Shown here piece after piece: positions 1-7,302 of a stretch of 16,214 nucleotides of DNA. The stretch is from Clostridiales bacterium (GTDB taxonomy: Bacteria; Bacillota; Clostridia; Saccharofermentanales; Saccharofermentanaceae). The stretch lies in assembly GCA_017612755.1 (NCBI GenBank), contig JAGAFH010000082.1, forward strand, positions 1-16,214, given 5' to 3'. The notes under the pieces are model-generated. The model was not told the origin of the DNA. It made no database searches and was given only the letters and a program-made list of their open reading frames with translations. Made by a program: the position numbers and the translations under genes. Numbering within the stretch: position 1 is the first letter of the stretch; the number at the start of each line of letters is the position of its first letter.

Positions 1-214
1 CATCCGCATTATCTTTACCGTCATCATAGAAATAGTTATCCATAAGGCCTGCATGGGGCTCGTGGAACATGACGATAAAGTAATCCCTACCTTTGGGTGC
101 GTTAAGCGTTGAAAGGTGGATGGTGGGCTCGGGCAGGGAGTTGGCAGATACGGTTCCGAACATGGCAAAGATGACCGTTATAACGATCATCAGACAAAAA
201 TACCTTTTAACCAT
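1..214 (-). CDS. 5' end of an exported or membrane protein of unknown function (partial)
   Basis: This is an open minus-strand frame that leaves the window at its left edge, so only about 71 residues are visible. It begins MVKRYF and continues with a hydrophobic core rich in I, V, M and F. A plausible signal peptidase site follows at VSA-NS, then a Pro-containing segment and a polar, Asp-rich stretch. This is seen directly and indicates export or membrane insertion. Two in-frame ATGs lie further upstream, at 226 and 238. The 214 start is preferred because an AGGGG sits 13 bases upstream of it and because a probable extended -10 element at 246-254 would start transcription near 238. It is divergent from pheS. 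I do not recognise the family. The segment after the signal (LPEPTIHLSTLNAPKG) vaguely recalls Clostridia membrane proteins carrying an N-A-P motif after their signal, but that is only an impression. Confidence 0.6.
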   Translation of the reverse strand, partial: MVKRYFCLMIVITVIFAMFGTVSANSLPEPTIHLSTLNAPKGRDYFIVMFHEPHAGLMDNYFYDDGKDNAD

Positions 215-245
215 TCTAAGATCCATGCCCCTGTTCATGACAAAT

Positions 246-254
246 AGTATAACA
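246..254 (-). promoter_or_regulatory. Extended -10 promoter element for the leftward gene
   Basis: Read on the minus strand, the bases give TGT-TATACT, an extended -10 (TGnTATAAT-like). The -35 position 17 bp upstream reads TGTAAA, only 3 of 6 consensus bases, which is typical where an extended -10 carries recognition. That weak -35 is the complement of the pheS -35 at 269-274, so the two promoters would overlap back to back. Predicted transcription start is near 239. Confidence 0.4.
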
Positions 255-268
255 ATAATAATCTAACT

Positions 269-297
269 TTTACATACAATGGTGATTGTGATATATT
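269..297 (+). promoter_or_regulatory. Sigma-A promoter of pheS-pheT
   Basis: TTTACA at 269-274 and TATATT at 292-297 are separated by exactly 17 bp, a good sigma-A match. The predicted start near 304 gives a leader of about 30 bases before the pheS ATG. That is too short for a T-box leader, which often controls pheST in Firmicutes, so T-box control is not supported here. Confidence 0.7.
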
Positions 298-333
298 TAT
301 TTGGTTAAAAAGAAAGTTTGGAGGGTATCAGGC

Positions 334-1365
334 ATGAGTGACTTAAGAGAATCCCTTTCAAATATCCGTTCGGAGTTTGAAGAGAAGATCAAGAAGCTTA
401 CGAATTCCAAAGACATAGAAGACTTAAGAGTAGAGTATTTCGGTAAGAAAGGAAAGCTCACCGGAGTTCTCCGCGGCATGGGCAGTCTTTCCCCCGAGGA
501 GCGTCCTGCGGCAGGAAAGATGGTAAACGAAGTCCGCGCCAAGATGGAGAGCGCTTTTGACGATTACTCAAAGAAGATAAAGGAGATGGAGGGCGCTTAT
601 AAGTTAAAGCGCGAGGTCATCGATGTTACGCTCCCTTCCAACTTCAGCGGCTCAGGCGCCAGACACCCTCTTAATATGGCCATCAATGAGATCTGCGACA
701 TCTTCTTAGGCCTCGGCTATTCCATAGGCGAAGGCCCCGAGGTAGAGTACGACAAGTATAACTTCGAGCTCTTAAGGCTCCCCAAGGGCCATCCTGCAAG
801 AGATACACAGGATACTTTCTACATTAGCGAGAATATCCTTCTTCGTACCCAGACATCTCCCATGCAGATAAGGATCATGGAAAATAAGAAGCCCCCCATC
901 AAGGTTGTCTGCCCCGGTAAGGTATACAGGCAGGATACCCTGGACAGCACCCATTCCCCCGTATTCCATCAGATCGAGGGACTTGTGGTGGATAAAGGCG
1001 TTACTATGGGAGACCTGGTAGGTTCCCTGAAGCTCTTTGCCAAGAAGCTTTTCGGCGAAAACACGGAGATAAGGCTCCGTCCCCATCACTTCCCCTTTAC
1101 AGAGCCTTCTGTTGAGGTAGACCTCACATGCTGGTCCTGCGGCGGCAAGGGATGCCGTGTATGTAAGGGCGAGGGCTGGATAGAAGTACTCGGTGCCGGT
1201 ATGGTACACCCCGAAGTACTTGAGAACTGCGGCATCGATTCCGAAGAATACAGCGGATTCGCATTCGGTATCGGTGTAGAGAGAACGGCAATGGGCCGCT
1301 ACGGAATAGACGACATCCGTCTTCTTTACGAAAACGATGTCAGATTCCTGAAGCAGTTCAAGTGA
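334..1365 (+). CDS. pheS: Phenylalanyl-tRNA synthetase alpha subunit
   Basis: This is the catalytic subunit of the cytoplasmic alpha2-beta2 enzyme that charges tRNA-Phe with phenylalanine using ATP. The 343-residue length is normal for bacterial PheS. Residues 1-90 form the charged N-terminal coiled-coil arm that binds tRNA. The class II synthetase core follows, with motif 2 at about 198-217 ([20 protein letters not shown]), FTEPSVEVD at 255-263, and motif 3 at 308-320 ([13 protein letters not shown]). A Cys-rich insert at 266-277 ([12 protein letters not shown]) is common in Clostridia PheS. The ATG at 334 is chosen because GGAGGG lies 8 bases upstream. A TTG at 301 in the same frame would add 11 residues but lies upstream of this ribosome binding site. 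pheT follows 18 bases after the stop. The Ala in FAFG matches the residue known from E. coli work to shape the Phe pocket. Confidence 0.98.
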   Translation: MSDLRESLSNIRSEFEEKIKKLTNSKDIEDLRVEYFGKKGKLTGVLRGMGSLSPEERPAAGKMVNEVRAKMESAFDDYSKKIKEMEGAYKLKREVIDVTLPSNFSGSGARHPLNMAINEICDIFLGLGYSIGEGPEVEYDKYNFELLRLPKGHPARDTQDTFYISENILLRTQTSPMQIRIMENKKPPIKVVCPGKVYRQDTLDSTHSPVFHQIEGLVVDKGVTMGDLVGSLKLFAKKLFGENTEIRLRPHHFPFTEPSVEVDLTCWSCGGKGCRVCKGEGWIEVLGAGMVHPEVLENCGIDSEEYSGFAFGIGVERTAMGRYGIDDIRLLYENDVRFLKQFK

Positions 1366-1383
1366 TAAGGGAGGTATGAGTAT

Positions 1384-3798
1384 ATGAAAGCACCAATCGG
1401 CTGGCTTAAAGATTTCACAGACATAAAGGTAACTCCCAAGGAACTGGCAGATGCCATGACGCTTTCCGGTTCCAAGGTTGAGGAAGTTATCGATACAAAG
1501 ATAGAAGGCGTATATGTAGGAAAGATCTTAGAGATCGCAGATCATCCCGATTCTGATCATCTCCATATCCTTAAGGTGGATCTGGGAAGAGATGAGCTGG
1601 GTCATGATGTCCAGATCGTCTGCGGCGCGGACAACGTAGAGGTCGGCATGATCTGCCCCGTTGCAGCAGTAGGGGCCGAGCTTCCCGAGATGACAATCAA
1701 GAAGGGTAAGATCCGTGGCGTTGAAAGTAACGGTATGTGCTGTTCCGGTGAAGAGCTGGGAGCAGCTGCTGCAGGAAAGCCCGGGGCTGACTACTACGGT
1801 CTCTGGGACTTAAGGCTCCTGGATAAGGTTCCTGAAGTGGGAACTGATATCAGAGACCTTCTGAACCTGGACGATATAGTAACTATCGATTTTGAGATCA
1901 CATCCAACAGACCTGACTGTTTCTCCATCGAGGGACTTGGCAGGGAAGCTGCAGTTACACTGGGGCAGGAGTTTAAGCCTGTTTCTCCCAAGCTTAAGCA
2001 GGAGGGATCCCTCAATACTGAAGATGTTGCAAAGGTTGAGATATTAGATCCCGATCTCTGTTACCGTTACTGCTCAAGGACTGTAGAAGACGTTAAGATC
2101 GGACCATCTCCTGCCTGGATGGCAGAAAGACTCCTGGCTGCAGGCATGAGACCCATCAACAACATCGTAGACATCACTAACTATGTCTGCCTCGAGCTGG
2201 GCCAGCCTATGCACGCTTTCGACCTGGACTACCTGGCAGGTAACCATATCATCGTCAGAACAGCCAAGGACGGGGAGGTCACAAAGACCCTTGACGGAAA
2301 CGACCATACTCTTGACCATACAAACCTTGTCATCGCAGACGAGCAGAAGGTCTGCGCCATCGCAGGCGTTATGGGCGGCGAGAACTCTGAAGTACTTGAG
2401 ACCACTAAGTCCATCCTCTTCGAGTCCGCTACATTTAACGGCGTATCCGTTAGAAAGACTGCTATCGCCAACGGCCTCCGCACAGAGGCTTCTTCCAGAT
2501 ATGAGAAGGGACTTGATCCCGAGAATGCCATAAGGGCTCTGGACAGAGCCTGTGAGCTGGTTGAGATATTAGGCTGCGGTAAGGTAAGTAAGGGGCTTAT
2601 CGATGTATATCCCACGAAGAGGGAAGTGAAGAAGATCCCCTTCAGGCCTGAGAAGATCAACAAGTTCCTTGGTATCGATGCTACCGAAGAATTCATGGTG
2701 AAGGTCCTTACAGATCTTGAGTGTAAGATCGAAGACGGCATCATCATACCTCCCACATTCCGTCCTGACCTGGAGTCAGAGGCTGATATCTCTGAGGAGA
2801 TCGCAAGATTCTTCGGTTATAACAATATCCCCGCAACGCTTCTTAACGATTCCGCTACTACTCTCGGCGGAAGGACAAGAGAGCAGTCTGCTGCGGAGAA
2901 GATCAGAAATACTCTCGTAAGCTGCGGCTTCTACGAGGCTATCACATATTCCTTCGAGAGCCCCTCAGATCTGGATGCTCTCCTTGTGCCTGAGGATTCA
3001 CCCCTCAGGAACCAGGTAAGGATCAGTAATCCTCTTGGAGACGATACAGCTGTCATGAGGACCACAATGCTTCCTTCCATGCTCCGTATCGCTGCAAGGA
3101 ACTCCAACAGGGGAGTGCCGGATGCAAAGGTATTCGAGCTGGCATATGTCTATATCCCCGATCAGGATCCTTCCAACCTGCCTGATGAGAGACAGACTCT
3201 CTGCGGATTCTCTTACGACAATTCTCTTTCAGACAGTAAGGCTATCTTCTTTGAGATGAAGGGAATAATCGAAGAACTCTGCGCAGTCTTAGGCATCAGA
3301 TCCTTGAGCTTTGAGGCTCTTTCTGATAACTCTTCATTCCATCCCGGAAGAACTGCAAAGATCATCATCAACGGTAAGCAGGCAGGAGTCATGGGTGTTA
3401 TCTATCCCACTGTTGCGGCTAACTTTGAAGCTCCGGAGAAGTCAGTCTTCTTTGAGATCGATGCAGCTGCTCTTATCTCAGCATCCAGGACTGAGAGGAC
3501 ATATAAGCAGCTTCCCAAGTTCCCGGGCATCTCGAGAGATATCGCTGTCATCGTTGACAAGTCCGTTGCAGTCGGCGACATCTTAAGGACTATCAGGTCT
3601 GCCGGCGGAAAGCTTCTTAAGGAAGTTGAGTTCTTCGATGTTTACGAAGATGACAAGCTGGGCGAGAATGTTAAGTCCGTTGCCGTATCCCTTATCTTCA
3701 GGGATGATAATAAGACTCTTACGGATGCGGACATCAAGGATCCTTACGACAAGATCCTGGATAAACTCTCCAAGAACTACAACGCTAAGCTCAGATAA
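1384..3798 (+). CDS. pheT: Phenylalanyl-tRNA synthetase beta subunit
   Basis: This is the partner of PheS in the heterotetramer. It provides the editing site for mischarged tyrosine and contacts tRNA-Phe. The 804 residues match the family length. It begins MKAPIGWLKDF, the expected N-terminus. An EMAP/OB-type tRNA-binding domain spans about 40-155 (YVGKILEIADHPDSDHLHIL near its start). B3/B4 editing domains follow (ELGQPMHAFDLDYL), then B5 and the catalytic-like core (EEIARFFGYNNIPATLL). A ferredoxin-fold anticodon-binding domain occupies about 708-803, starting LPKFPGISRDIAVIVD. AAGGGAGG at 1367-1374 lies 9 bases before the ATG. A nearer ATG at 1376 meets a stop within four codons. It is co-transcribed with pheS and followed by a strong terminator. 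Nothing is missing or truncated. Confidence 0.98.
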   Translation: MKAPIGWLKDFTDIKVTPKELADAMTLSGSKVEEVIDTKIEGVYVGKILEIADHPDSDHLHILKVDLGRDELGHDVQIVCGADNVEVGMICPVAAVGAELPEMTIKKGKIRGVESNGMCCSGEELGAAAAGKPGADYYGLWDLRLLDKVPEVGTDIRDLLNLDDIVTIDFEITSNRPDCFSIEGLGREAAVTLGQEFKPVSPKLKQEGSLNTEDVAKVEILDPDLCYRYCSRTVEDVKIGPSPAWMAERLLAAGMRPINNIVDITNYVCLELGQPMHAFDLDYLAGNHIIVRTAKDGEVTKTLDGNDHTLDHTNLVIADEQKVCAIAGVMGGENSEVLETTKSILFESATFNGVSVRKTAIANGLRTEASSRYEKGLDPENAIRALDRACELVEILGCGKVSKGLIDVYPTKREVKKIPFRPEKINKFLGIDATEEFMVKVLTDLECKIEDGIIIPPTFRPDLESEADISEEIARFFGYNNIPATLLNDSATTLGGRTREQSAAEKIRNTLVSCGFYEAITYSFESPSDLDALLVPEDSPLRNQVRISNPLGDDTAVMRTTMLPSMLRIAARNSNRGVPDAKVFELAYVYIPDQDPSNLPDERQTLCGFSYDNSLSDSKAIFFEMKGIIEELCAVLGIRSLSFEALSDNSSFHPGRTAKIIINGKQAGVMGVIYPTVAANFEAPEKSVFFEIDAAALISASRTERTYKQLPKFPGISRDIAVIVDKSVAVGDILRTIRSAGGKLLKEVEFFDVYEDDKLGENVKSVAVSLIFRDDNKTLTDADIKDPYDKILDKLSKNYNAKLR

Positions 3799-3821
3799 AA
3801 GGCTTATACCGGTTAACCCAG

Positions 3822-3850
3822 GACCTCCGCATCCCGCGGAGGTCTTTTTT
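3822..3850 (+). terminator. Intrinsic terminator of pheST
   Basis: A perfect 9-bp stem, GACCTCCGC / GCGGAGGTC, with the 5-base loop ATCCC is followed by six T residues. It lies 24 bases after the pheT stop and should end the pheST transcript. Confidence 0.93.
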
Positions 3851-3872
3851 ATGCCCGGATGTATCTGAAATG

Positions 3873-3904
3873 TTGCACATAAGAGGGATCCTGGATTTGT
3901 GCAA
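3873..3904 (+). repeat. Inverted repeat TTGCACA/TGTGCAA upstream of the Tad-like cluster
   Basis: TTGCACA at 3873-3879 pairs perfectly with TGTGCAA at 3898-3904 across an 18-base spacer. It lies in the 205-bp gap between pheT and the pseudopilin-like cluster. There is no U-tract, so it is not a terminator. It could be a pair of operator half-sites or a leader hairpin. I find no convincing sigma-A promoter in this gap. Confidence 0.4.
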
Positions 3905-3909
3905 TATAT

Positions 3910-3946
3910 GACGACAAATTGTATCGGATTGTAATTAATTGTCGTC
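3910..3946 (+). repeat. Inverted repeat GACGACAA/TTGTCGTC upstream of the Tad-like cluster
   Basis: GACGACAA at 3910-3917 and TTGTCGTC at 3939-3946 are perfect 8-bp arms 21 bases apart. The AT-rich spacer holds further imperfect self-complementarity (AATTG and AATTAATT). It starts 6 bases after the preceding inverted repeat and ends 44 bases before the AGGAGG of the next gene. The placement suits a regulator-binding site or a structured leader. Function is inferred from position only. Confidence 0.4.
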
Positions 3947-4003
3947 CAAATCGGAAGATTTCTTGTTTACCATAGACTTACCTTTTGCTTAGGAGGTCAG
4001 GAT

Positions 4004-4297
4004 ATGGGTTCTTCACTTGAAACGGCTATCGTCTTTACGGCGGTCTTAACCATTATTACGACGCTCATAATTTTTCCTCTTGATTATTGCGGTAGAGCGA
4101 AGCTGCTCTATGACTCATTCCTGACCGAGCAGGAGGGATATCTGTCAAATGAGGAGATCGTGGATAAAAAGGATATGGGAGATCATGATCTGACGGATAT
4201 ATGCCCTGAGAGGTTCTGTACCTTTGTATCCGGGATATCGGATAACTACAGGATCATCTACGATACTTTAGGAGATGCTTTAGATGAGGAAGACTAA
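4004..4297 (+). CDS. Small TadE-like single-helix membrane protein
   Basis: A 97-residue protein with an excellent ribosome binding site (AGGAGG at 3991-3996, 7 bases before ATG). Residues 1-25 (MGSSLETAIVFTAVLTIITT and on) have the pattern of a TadE-type pseudopilin N-terminus: Gly, small residues, a Glu, then about 20 hydrophobic residues. The rest is acidic and soluble, with four Cys including the one in LDYCGRAK. Unlike a normal prepilin it has no basic leader. If the initiator Met is removed, Gly becomes residue 1 and Glu residue 5, matching a mature pilin. The gene overlaps the next by 14 bases, so the pair is translationally coupled. The pseudopilin role is inferred from the N-terminus and from the TadE-like gene two positions downstream. 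The soluble part is unrecognised. Confidence 0.75.
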   Translation: MGSSLETAIVFTAVLTIITTLIIFPLDYCGRAKLLYDSFLTEQEGYLSNEEIVDKKDMGDHDLTDICPERFCTFVSGISDNYRIIYDTLGDALDEED

Positions 4298-5627
4298 GAA
4301 GGGAACAACATGTCTGTTTCTGGCGATCATATTATCGGCCCTGATATTTGTGGAGATCACTTATGTGGGACTTGTCCTGAACCTGGACAGAAGGCTTACA
4401 TATGACAGGGCTGTAAGGCTGTCACTTGAGACGTATCTGGCAGACTATGACAGGCAGCTCTTCAGCGTATACGGCCTTTATGCTTTTGATGTCGAGGGCA
4501 TAGATGACCAGGTATACAGGGCAGTTCTTGAATCTAACGGTATCTCTGATGATTCGATACTGGTAGTAAGCGGGATGGATACCTTTGATGAAGATGACCT
4601 TCAGCGGGCAATTAATATCTACTGTACTTACAGAAGTTCCGGCATGCTCTTTTCCTTCTTCGGGGATCAGATAGTCCAGCTGCTGGAAAAGATAGATGAA
4701 CTGGGACTTCTGCAGTCCCTGTCAGATTTCATGTCCAGCGATGCGGCATCTGTCTTTAAGGATATTCTGGAAGGGGCCTCGGAAGTATCCGATACCATCG
4801 GGTCCCTGGCGGAACTGGCAGGACTTGAGGATATCTCAGAGAAGATATCAGATTTCAATTCAATATTCGATGCCTTAAGGGAAACTATCGATTCACCGCC
4901 TGATATAGACGGAGGTTTTGAGATAACTGATGACGGGTTTCTTGATTCCTGTGTGGAGGGTGTAAGCGGTGTGTTTGAGGACGGGGCGGATGATGCGCTC
5001 TGGATCGTATCCCATTCCTATCTCTGTTCTTATGCATCTTTTAACTTTGATTCCAGGATCGAGGGAGACAGTTCCTTAAACGGCACCGCCTTTACCGATA
5101 TCCACTCCGGGAACAGGAGCGATCTTGAATATATCCTTACGGGACTTGAAGGGACAGCAGGAGAACTTATATGTTCAGGTCTTATCTACAGGCTCCTGCT
5201 TCTGGATACCCTGGTGGAAGTATATCTGAACCCTGATTCCAAGGCCTTTATAGACGGTGCGGCTGAAGTGATGAAGCTTATTGTGGATATCCTCTGCCTT
5301 GGAGCTTCTGCCGATATACCCAAAGAGGCCTACAAAGTCCTTATAGTCTTTTCGATTGCGATCAGGCTCTCGGCAGTGAAGCTTGTTTCAGTACTTAACG
5401 GGGGAGAAGTAAAGATGCTGACCTGGACCGGTGCCGAGATCCTTGAACTGGGATACAGGGATATCCTGTCGGCATATCTGTTCTATGTGCCTGATGATCT
5501 GCTCCTTTCAAGGATGCTGGAAGTCCTGTCAGAAGATTACCCGGGCTATGTTACCGGTATAACCCTGGAAAGCGAGGCTTTGGGTCACACATTTACACAT
5601 GAGGGATCTTATGAACTGTATGAATAA
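4284..5627 (+). CDS. DUF5702-like secreted/membrane protein of the Tad-like cluster
   Basis: A 447-residue protein starting inside the previous gene, with AGGAG at 4270-4274, 9 bases upstream. The N-terminus is MRKTKKG followed by one hydrophobic helix at about 9-32 that contains Glu24. After it come YDRAVRLSLETYLADYDRQL and the segment SVYGLYAFD at residues 61-69. That arrangement is what I know from DUF5702 proteins of Firmicutes, which accompany TadE/TadG-like genes: a positive N-terminus, a helix, then an A/E-rich helix ending in YD-x-LF-x-YGL. The remainder is acidic and probably extracellular, with several amphipathic or hydrophobic stretches between about 290 and 375. No catalytic motif is visible. 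It overlaps the following gene by 17 bases. Family assignment is from memory and moderate; function is unknown. Confidence 0.75.
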   Translation: MRKTKKGTTCLFLAIILSALIFVEITYVGLVLNLDRRLTYDRAVRLSLETYLADYDRQLFSVYGLYAFDVEGIDDQVYRAVLESNGISDDSILVVSGMDTFDEDDLQRAINIYCTYRSSGMLFSFFGDQIVQLLEKIDELGLLQSLSDFMSSDAASVFKDILEGASEVSDTIGSLAELAGLEDISEKISDFNSIFDALRETIDSPPDIDGGFEITDDGFLDSCVEGVSGVFEDGADDALWIVSHSYLCSYASFNFDSRIEGDSSLNGTAFTDIHSGNRSDLEYILTGLEGTAGELICSGLIYRLLLLDTLVEVYLNPDSKAFIDGAAEVMKLIVDILCLGASADIPKEAYKVLIVFSIAIRLSAVKLVSVLNGGEVKMLTWTGAEILELGYRDILSAYLFYVPDDLLLSRMLEVLSEDYPGYVTGITLESEALGHTFTHEGSYELYE

Positions 5628-6603
5628 GAGGGGAACTGTTGCCATAGAGACGGCCATAGGCATGACCGCGGTCCTGATATTTATTGGGGCCATATTGTCA
5701 GTCCTGACTGTTTACAGGACGGATCTCATAATGCAGGCGGCAACAGACCAGTCCTGTGAGAAGCTTTCCCTTTATATGCCTTTGTCGGTTACCGCATCTG
5801 ATGCCATAAGTACCCTTACAAATGCCATGCCTGATGATGCCCCGGATATGTCAGACTCCCTTCAGGAGGCTTTGACCGTCCTGGCAGGGATAGATGCCGC
5901 ATCAGACAGGACCCTGACCTCTGAGATCTTTACCCTGGCCTTTGCCGGGACTTTCGAGGATGATATAGCAACCTCTTACGTGGAAAGGAACGGGGGAAGT
6001 GAGTTTATGCTCCCTGAAGATATCGATGTGGCATTTGATCTGTCTTCAGATATAAGCGCCATAAGGGTGGATGTATCATATTCCGTCATGACCCTGGCGG
6101 GGCCGGTTACCCGTAATATCACATCATTTGTGCCGTTTTACGGTGACTTTGATCTTTTCTTATCAGGAGCATCCACGGAGGCACCGGATACCGATGTATG
6201 GGGAAAGAATAATCTTGAGAGGGGGACCTGGTTTGAAGAATACTACGGAGCTGATCTGCCCCATACCTTTCCGGTGATCAATTCATTTGAGGACGGCATG
6301 GCCACGTCTTTTGTCAGTATGGATGTTACGGCGCCTACTTATTCAGATCCTTCAAACATAACCGAAAAGATATTGGAGGAAGCTTCCGAGCTGGCCGCAT
6401 TTGACGGGGCGGATGTGACTATCTCGGGACAGGAGTATAATATCCCCGGAGATTCTATCACCGGAAGGACCCTTCTGGTGGTGATCCCTGAAAATGCCTC
6501 ACCAGAATCTGTGGCAGCCATCGAATATGCCGGTGCACAGGCCCTTTTACAGGGAGTATCCGTAAGGGTAGAGCAGTACGGCGTTTCAAACCGCTACTCC
6601 TAA
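5611..6603 (+). CDS. TadE-like pseudopilin with large extracellular domain
   Basis: A 330-residue protein. The N-terminus, MNCMNKRG then TVAIETAIGMTAVLIF, matches a class IV prepilin/TadE signature: a short basic leader, Gly8 as the predicted prepilin-peptidase site, Glu at mature position 5, and one hydrophobic helix at about 14-34. The rest, about 295 residues, is acidic and presumably outside the membrane. The C-terminal portion (TGRTLLVVIPENASPESVAA) looks like a small alpha/beta element, with no recognised catalytic motif. Start choice: GAGGG at 5601-5605 is 5 bases from the ATG at 5611, better than the ATGs at 5599 or 5620. It is the last gene of the overlapping trio. No terminator is visible before the promoter at 6621, so read-through into the secA group is possible. 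TadE-type surface or pilus assembly roles are inferred, not shown. Confidence 0.75.
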   Translation: MNCMNKRGTVAIETAIGMTAVLIFIGAILSVLTVYRTDLIMQAATDQSCEKLSLYMPLSVTASDAISTLTNAMPDDAPDMSDSLQEALTVLAGIDAASDRTLTSEIFTLAFAGTFEDDIATSYVERNGGSEFMLPEDIDVAFDLSSDISAIRVDVSYSVMTLAGPVTRNITSFVPFYGDFDLFLSGASTEAPDTDVWGKNNLERGTWFEEYYGADLPHTFPVINSFEDGMATSFVSMDVTAPTYSDPSNITEKILEEASELAAFDGADVTISGQEYNIPGDSITGRTLLVVIPENASPESVAAIEYAGAQALLQGVSVRVEQYGVSNRYS

Positions 6604-6649
6604 TATATATAATTATAATATTGTCTTAATCCCGAGTTTAAGTTAAAAT
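6602..6649 (+). promoter_or_regulatory. Sigma-A promoter with AT-rich UP-like region for the secA gene group
   Basis: TTGTCT at 6621-6626 and TAAAAT at 6644-6649 have a 17-bp spacer. The 19 bases just upstream of the -35 (6602-6620) are almost purely A/T and include the palindrome TATAATTATA, as expected of an UP element. Predicted start is near 6656, giving a short leader before the AAGGGAGG at 6666-6673. Confidence 0.65.
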
Positions 6650-6682
6650 GATATGAATTGTTTATAAGGGAGGCAGTGCCAG

Positions 6683-6916
6683 GTGAAGCCCAGAATGTCT
6701 GTCAGAAGACCGTCGCTCGCTCATTCGAGCCTTAGCAGGACCAGCGAGGAGAAGATCCCCGTAGGAGATGTCCTTCGTAAGGCCCAGAGAGATCTTCTCT
6801 TAAAGAGGATCTGTTATGGTCTTCTCATCGTCATACTGATCGCTCTGATCGTTGCAGGCGTGGTCATGGGTTATGCCGCACAGTTCGTAGACTGGTTCTA
6901 CGCGCTTTTGGGATAA
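6683..6916 (+). CDS. Small basic single-pass membrane protein of unknown function
   Basis: A 77-residue protein with a GTG start, chosen because AAGGGAGG (6666-6673) lies 9 bases upstream. The first in-frame ATG is four codons later and would be poorly spaced. Residues 1-40 are polar and basic (RRPSLAHSSLSRTSEEK), and an amphipathic segment GDVLRKAQRDLLLKR leads into one strong membrane helix at about 42-66. The tail is aromatic (QFVDWFYALLG). The layout, a short cytoplasmic arm, amphipathic helix and one membrane span, resembles SecE in outline, but SecE's conserved W-P motif region is absent, so I do not call it SecE. It is first in the group containing secA and ends 3 bases before the next gene. 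Not recognised. Confidence 0.75.
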   Translation: MKPRMSVRRPSLAHSSLSRTSEEKIPVGDVLRKAQRDLLLKRICYGLLIVILIALIVAGVVMGYAAQFVDWFYALLG

Positions 6917-6919
6917 GAT

Positions 6920-7297
6920 ATGGCTGATTTTACACCTGAGGAGCAGGAAGCCCTCGACAGTTTGTATGAAGCAGTACTGACGCTCAAGACTCCTGAAGAG
7001 CTTCACAGTTTCTTCAAGGACCTCTGTTCTTATAATGAGCTTTGTTCTATGCTCCACAGATGGCAGATACTTCTCCTTATAAATGAGGGCAAGAGCTACG
7101 AAGAGATAATCAACGAGCTGGCGCCCAAGTCCGGGGAACAGAATGTTCCTGCGGGCGGACGGGAGACAAAGAAGGGAAAGGGCCGGAGCAGCACAAAGGT
7201 CAGTTCAACTACCATATCCCGTGTAAAAACTTGTTATAACAATCCAAACGGCGGATACCGTACCGCCCTTAACAGATTGGAAGAGAAAGGAAAATAA
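6920..7297 (+). CDS. YerC/TrpR-family DNA-binding regulator with an insertion in the helix-turn-helix
   Basis: A 125-residue protein. Residues 14-60 (SLYEAVLTLKTPEELHSFFK, then DLCSYNELCSMLHRWQI and LLLINEGKSY) match the YerC/YecD branch of the TrpR superfamily, small cytoplasmic proteins with a helix-turn-helix of largely uncharacterised targets. In typical members, as I know them, the text runs directly from SYEEIAEETGAS into TATISRVNRCL. Here the first helix SYEEIINELAPK (59-70) and the recognition helix SSTTISRVKTC (95-105) are separated by about 24 residues rich in G, K, R and S (GGRETKKGKGRSSTKV at 79-94). The frame is intact. Its ribosome binding site is weak, and its start lies 3 bases after the upstream stop, suggesting coupling. 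Whether it binds DNA normally is uncertain. Confidence 0.85.
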   Translation: MADFTPEEQEALDSLYEAVLTLKTPEELHSFFKDLCSYNELCSMLHRWQILLLINEGKSYEEIINELAPKSGEQNVPAGGRETKKGKGRSSTKVSSTTISRVKTCYNNPNGGYRTALNRLEEKGK

Positions 7298-7302
7298 GGT
7301 AA

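Noticed and set aside
301..333. TTG start for pheS at 301
   Set aside because: The ATG at 334 has GGAGGG 8 bases upstream and gives the normal PheS N-terminus. The extension lies upstream of this ribosome binding site, and its TTG would sit at or before the predicted transcription start.
241..333. T-box leader upstream of pheS
   Set aside because: The interval from promoter to start codon is only about 30 bases, with no T-box sequence or terminator hairpin.
2229..2756. Minus-strand frame of 175 residues inside pheT
   Set aside because: It is a shadow of pheT, which is complete and conserved over this stretch.
6683..6916. SecE as the identity of the 77-residue membrane protein
   Set aside because: Size and one-helix layout fit, but the conserved region before the SecE membrane span (with W-P) is absent and the N-terminus differs.
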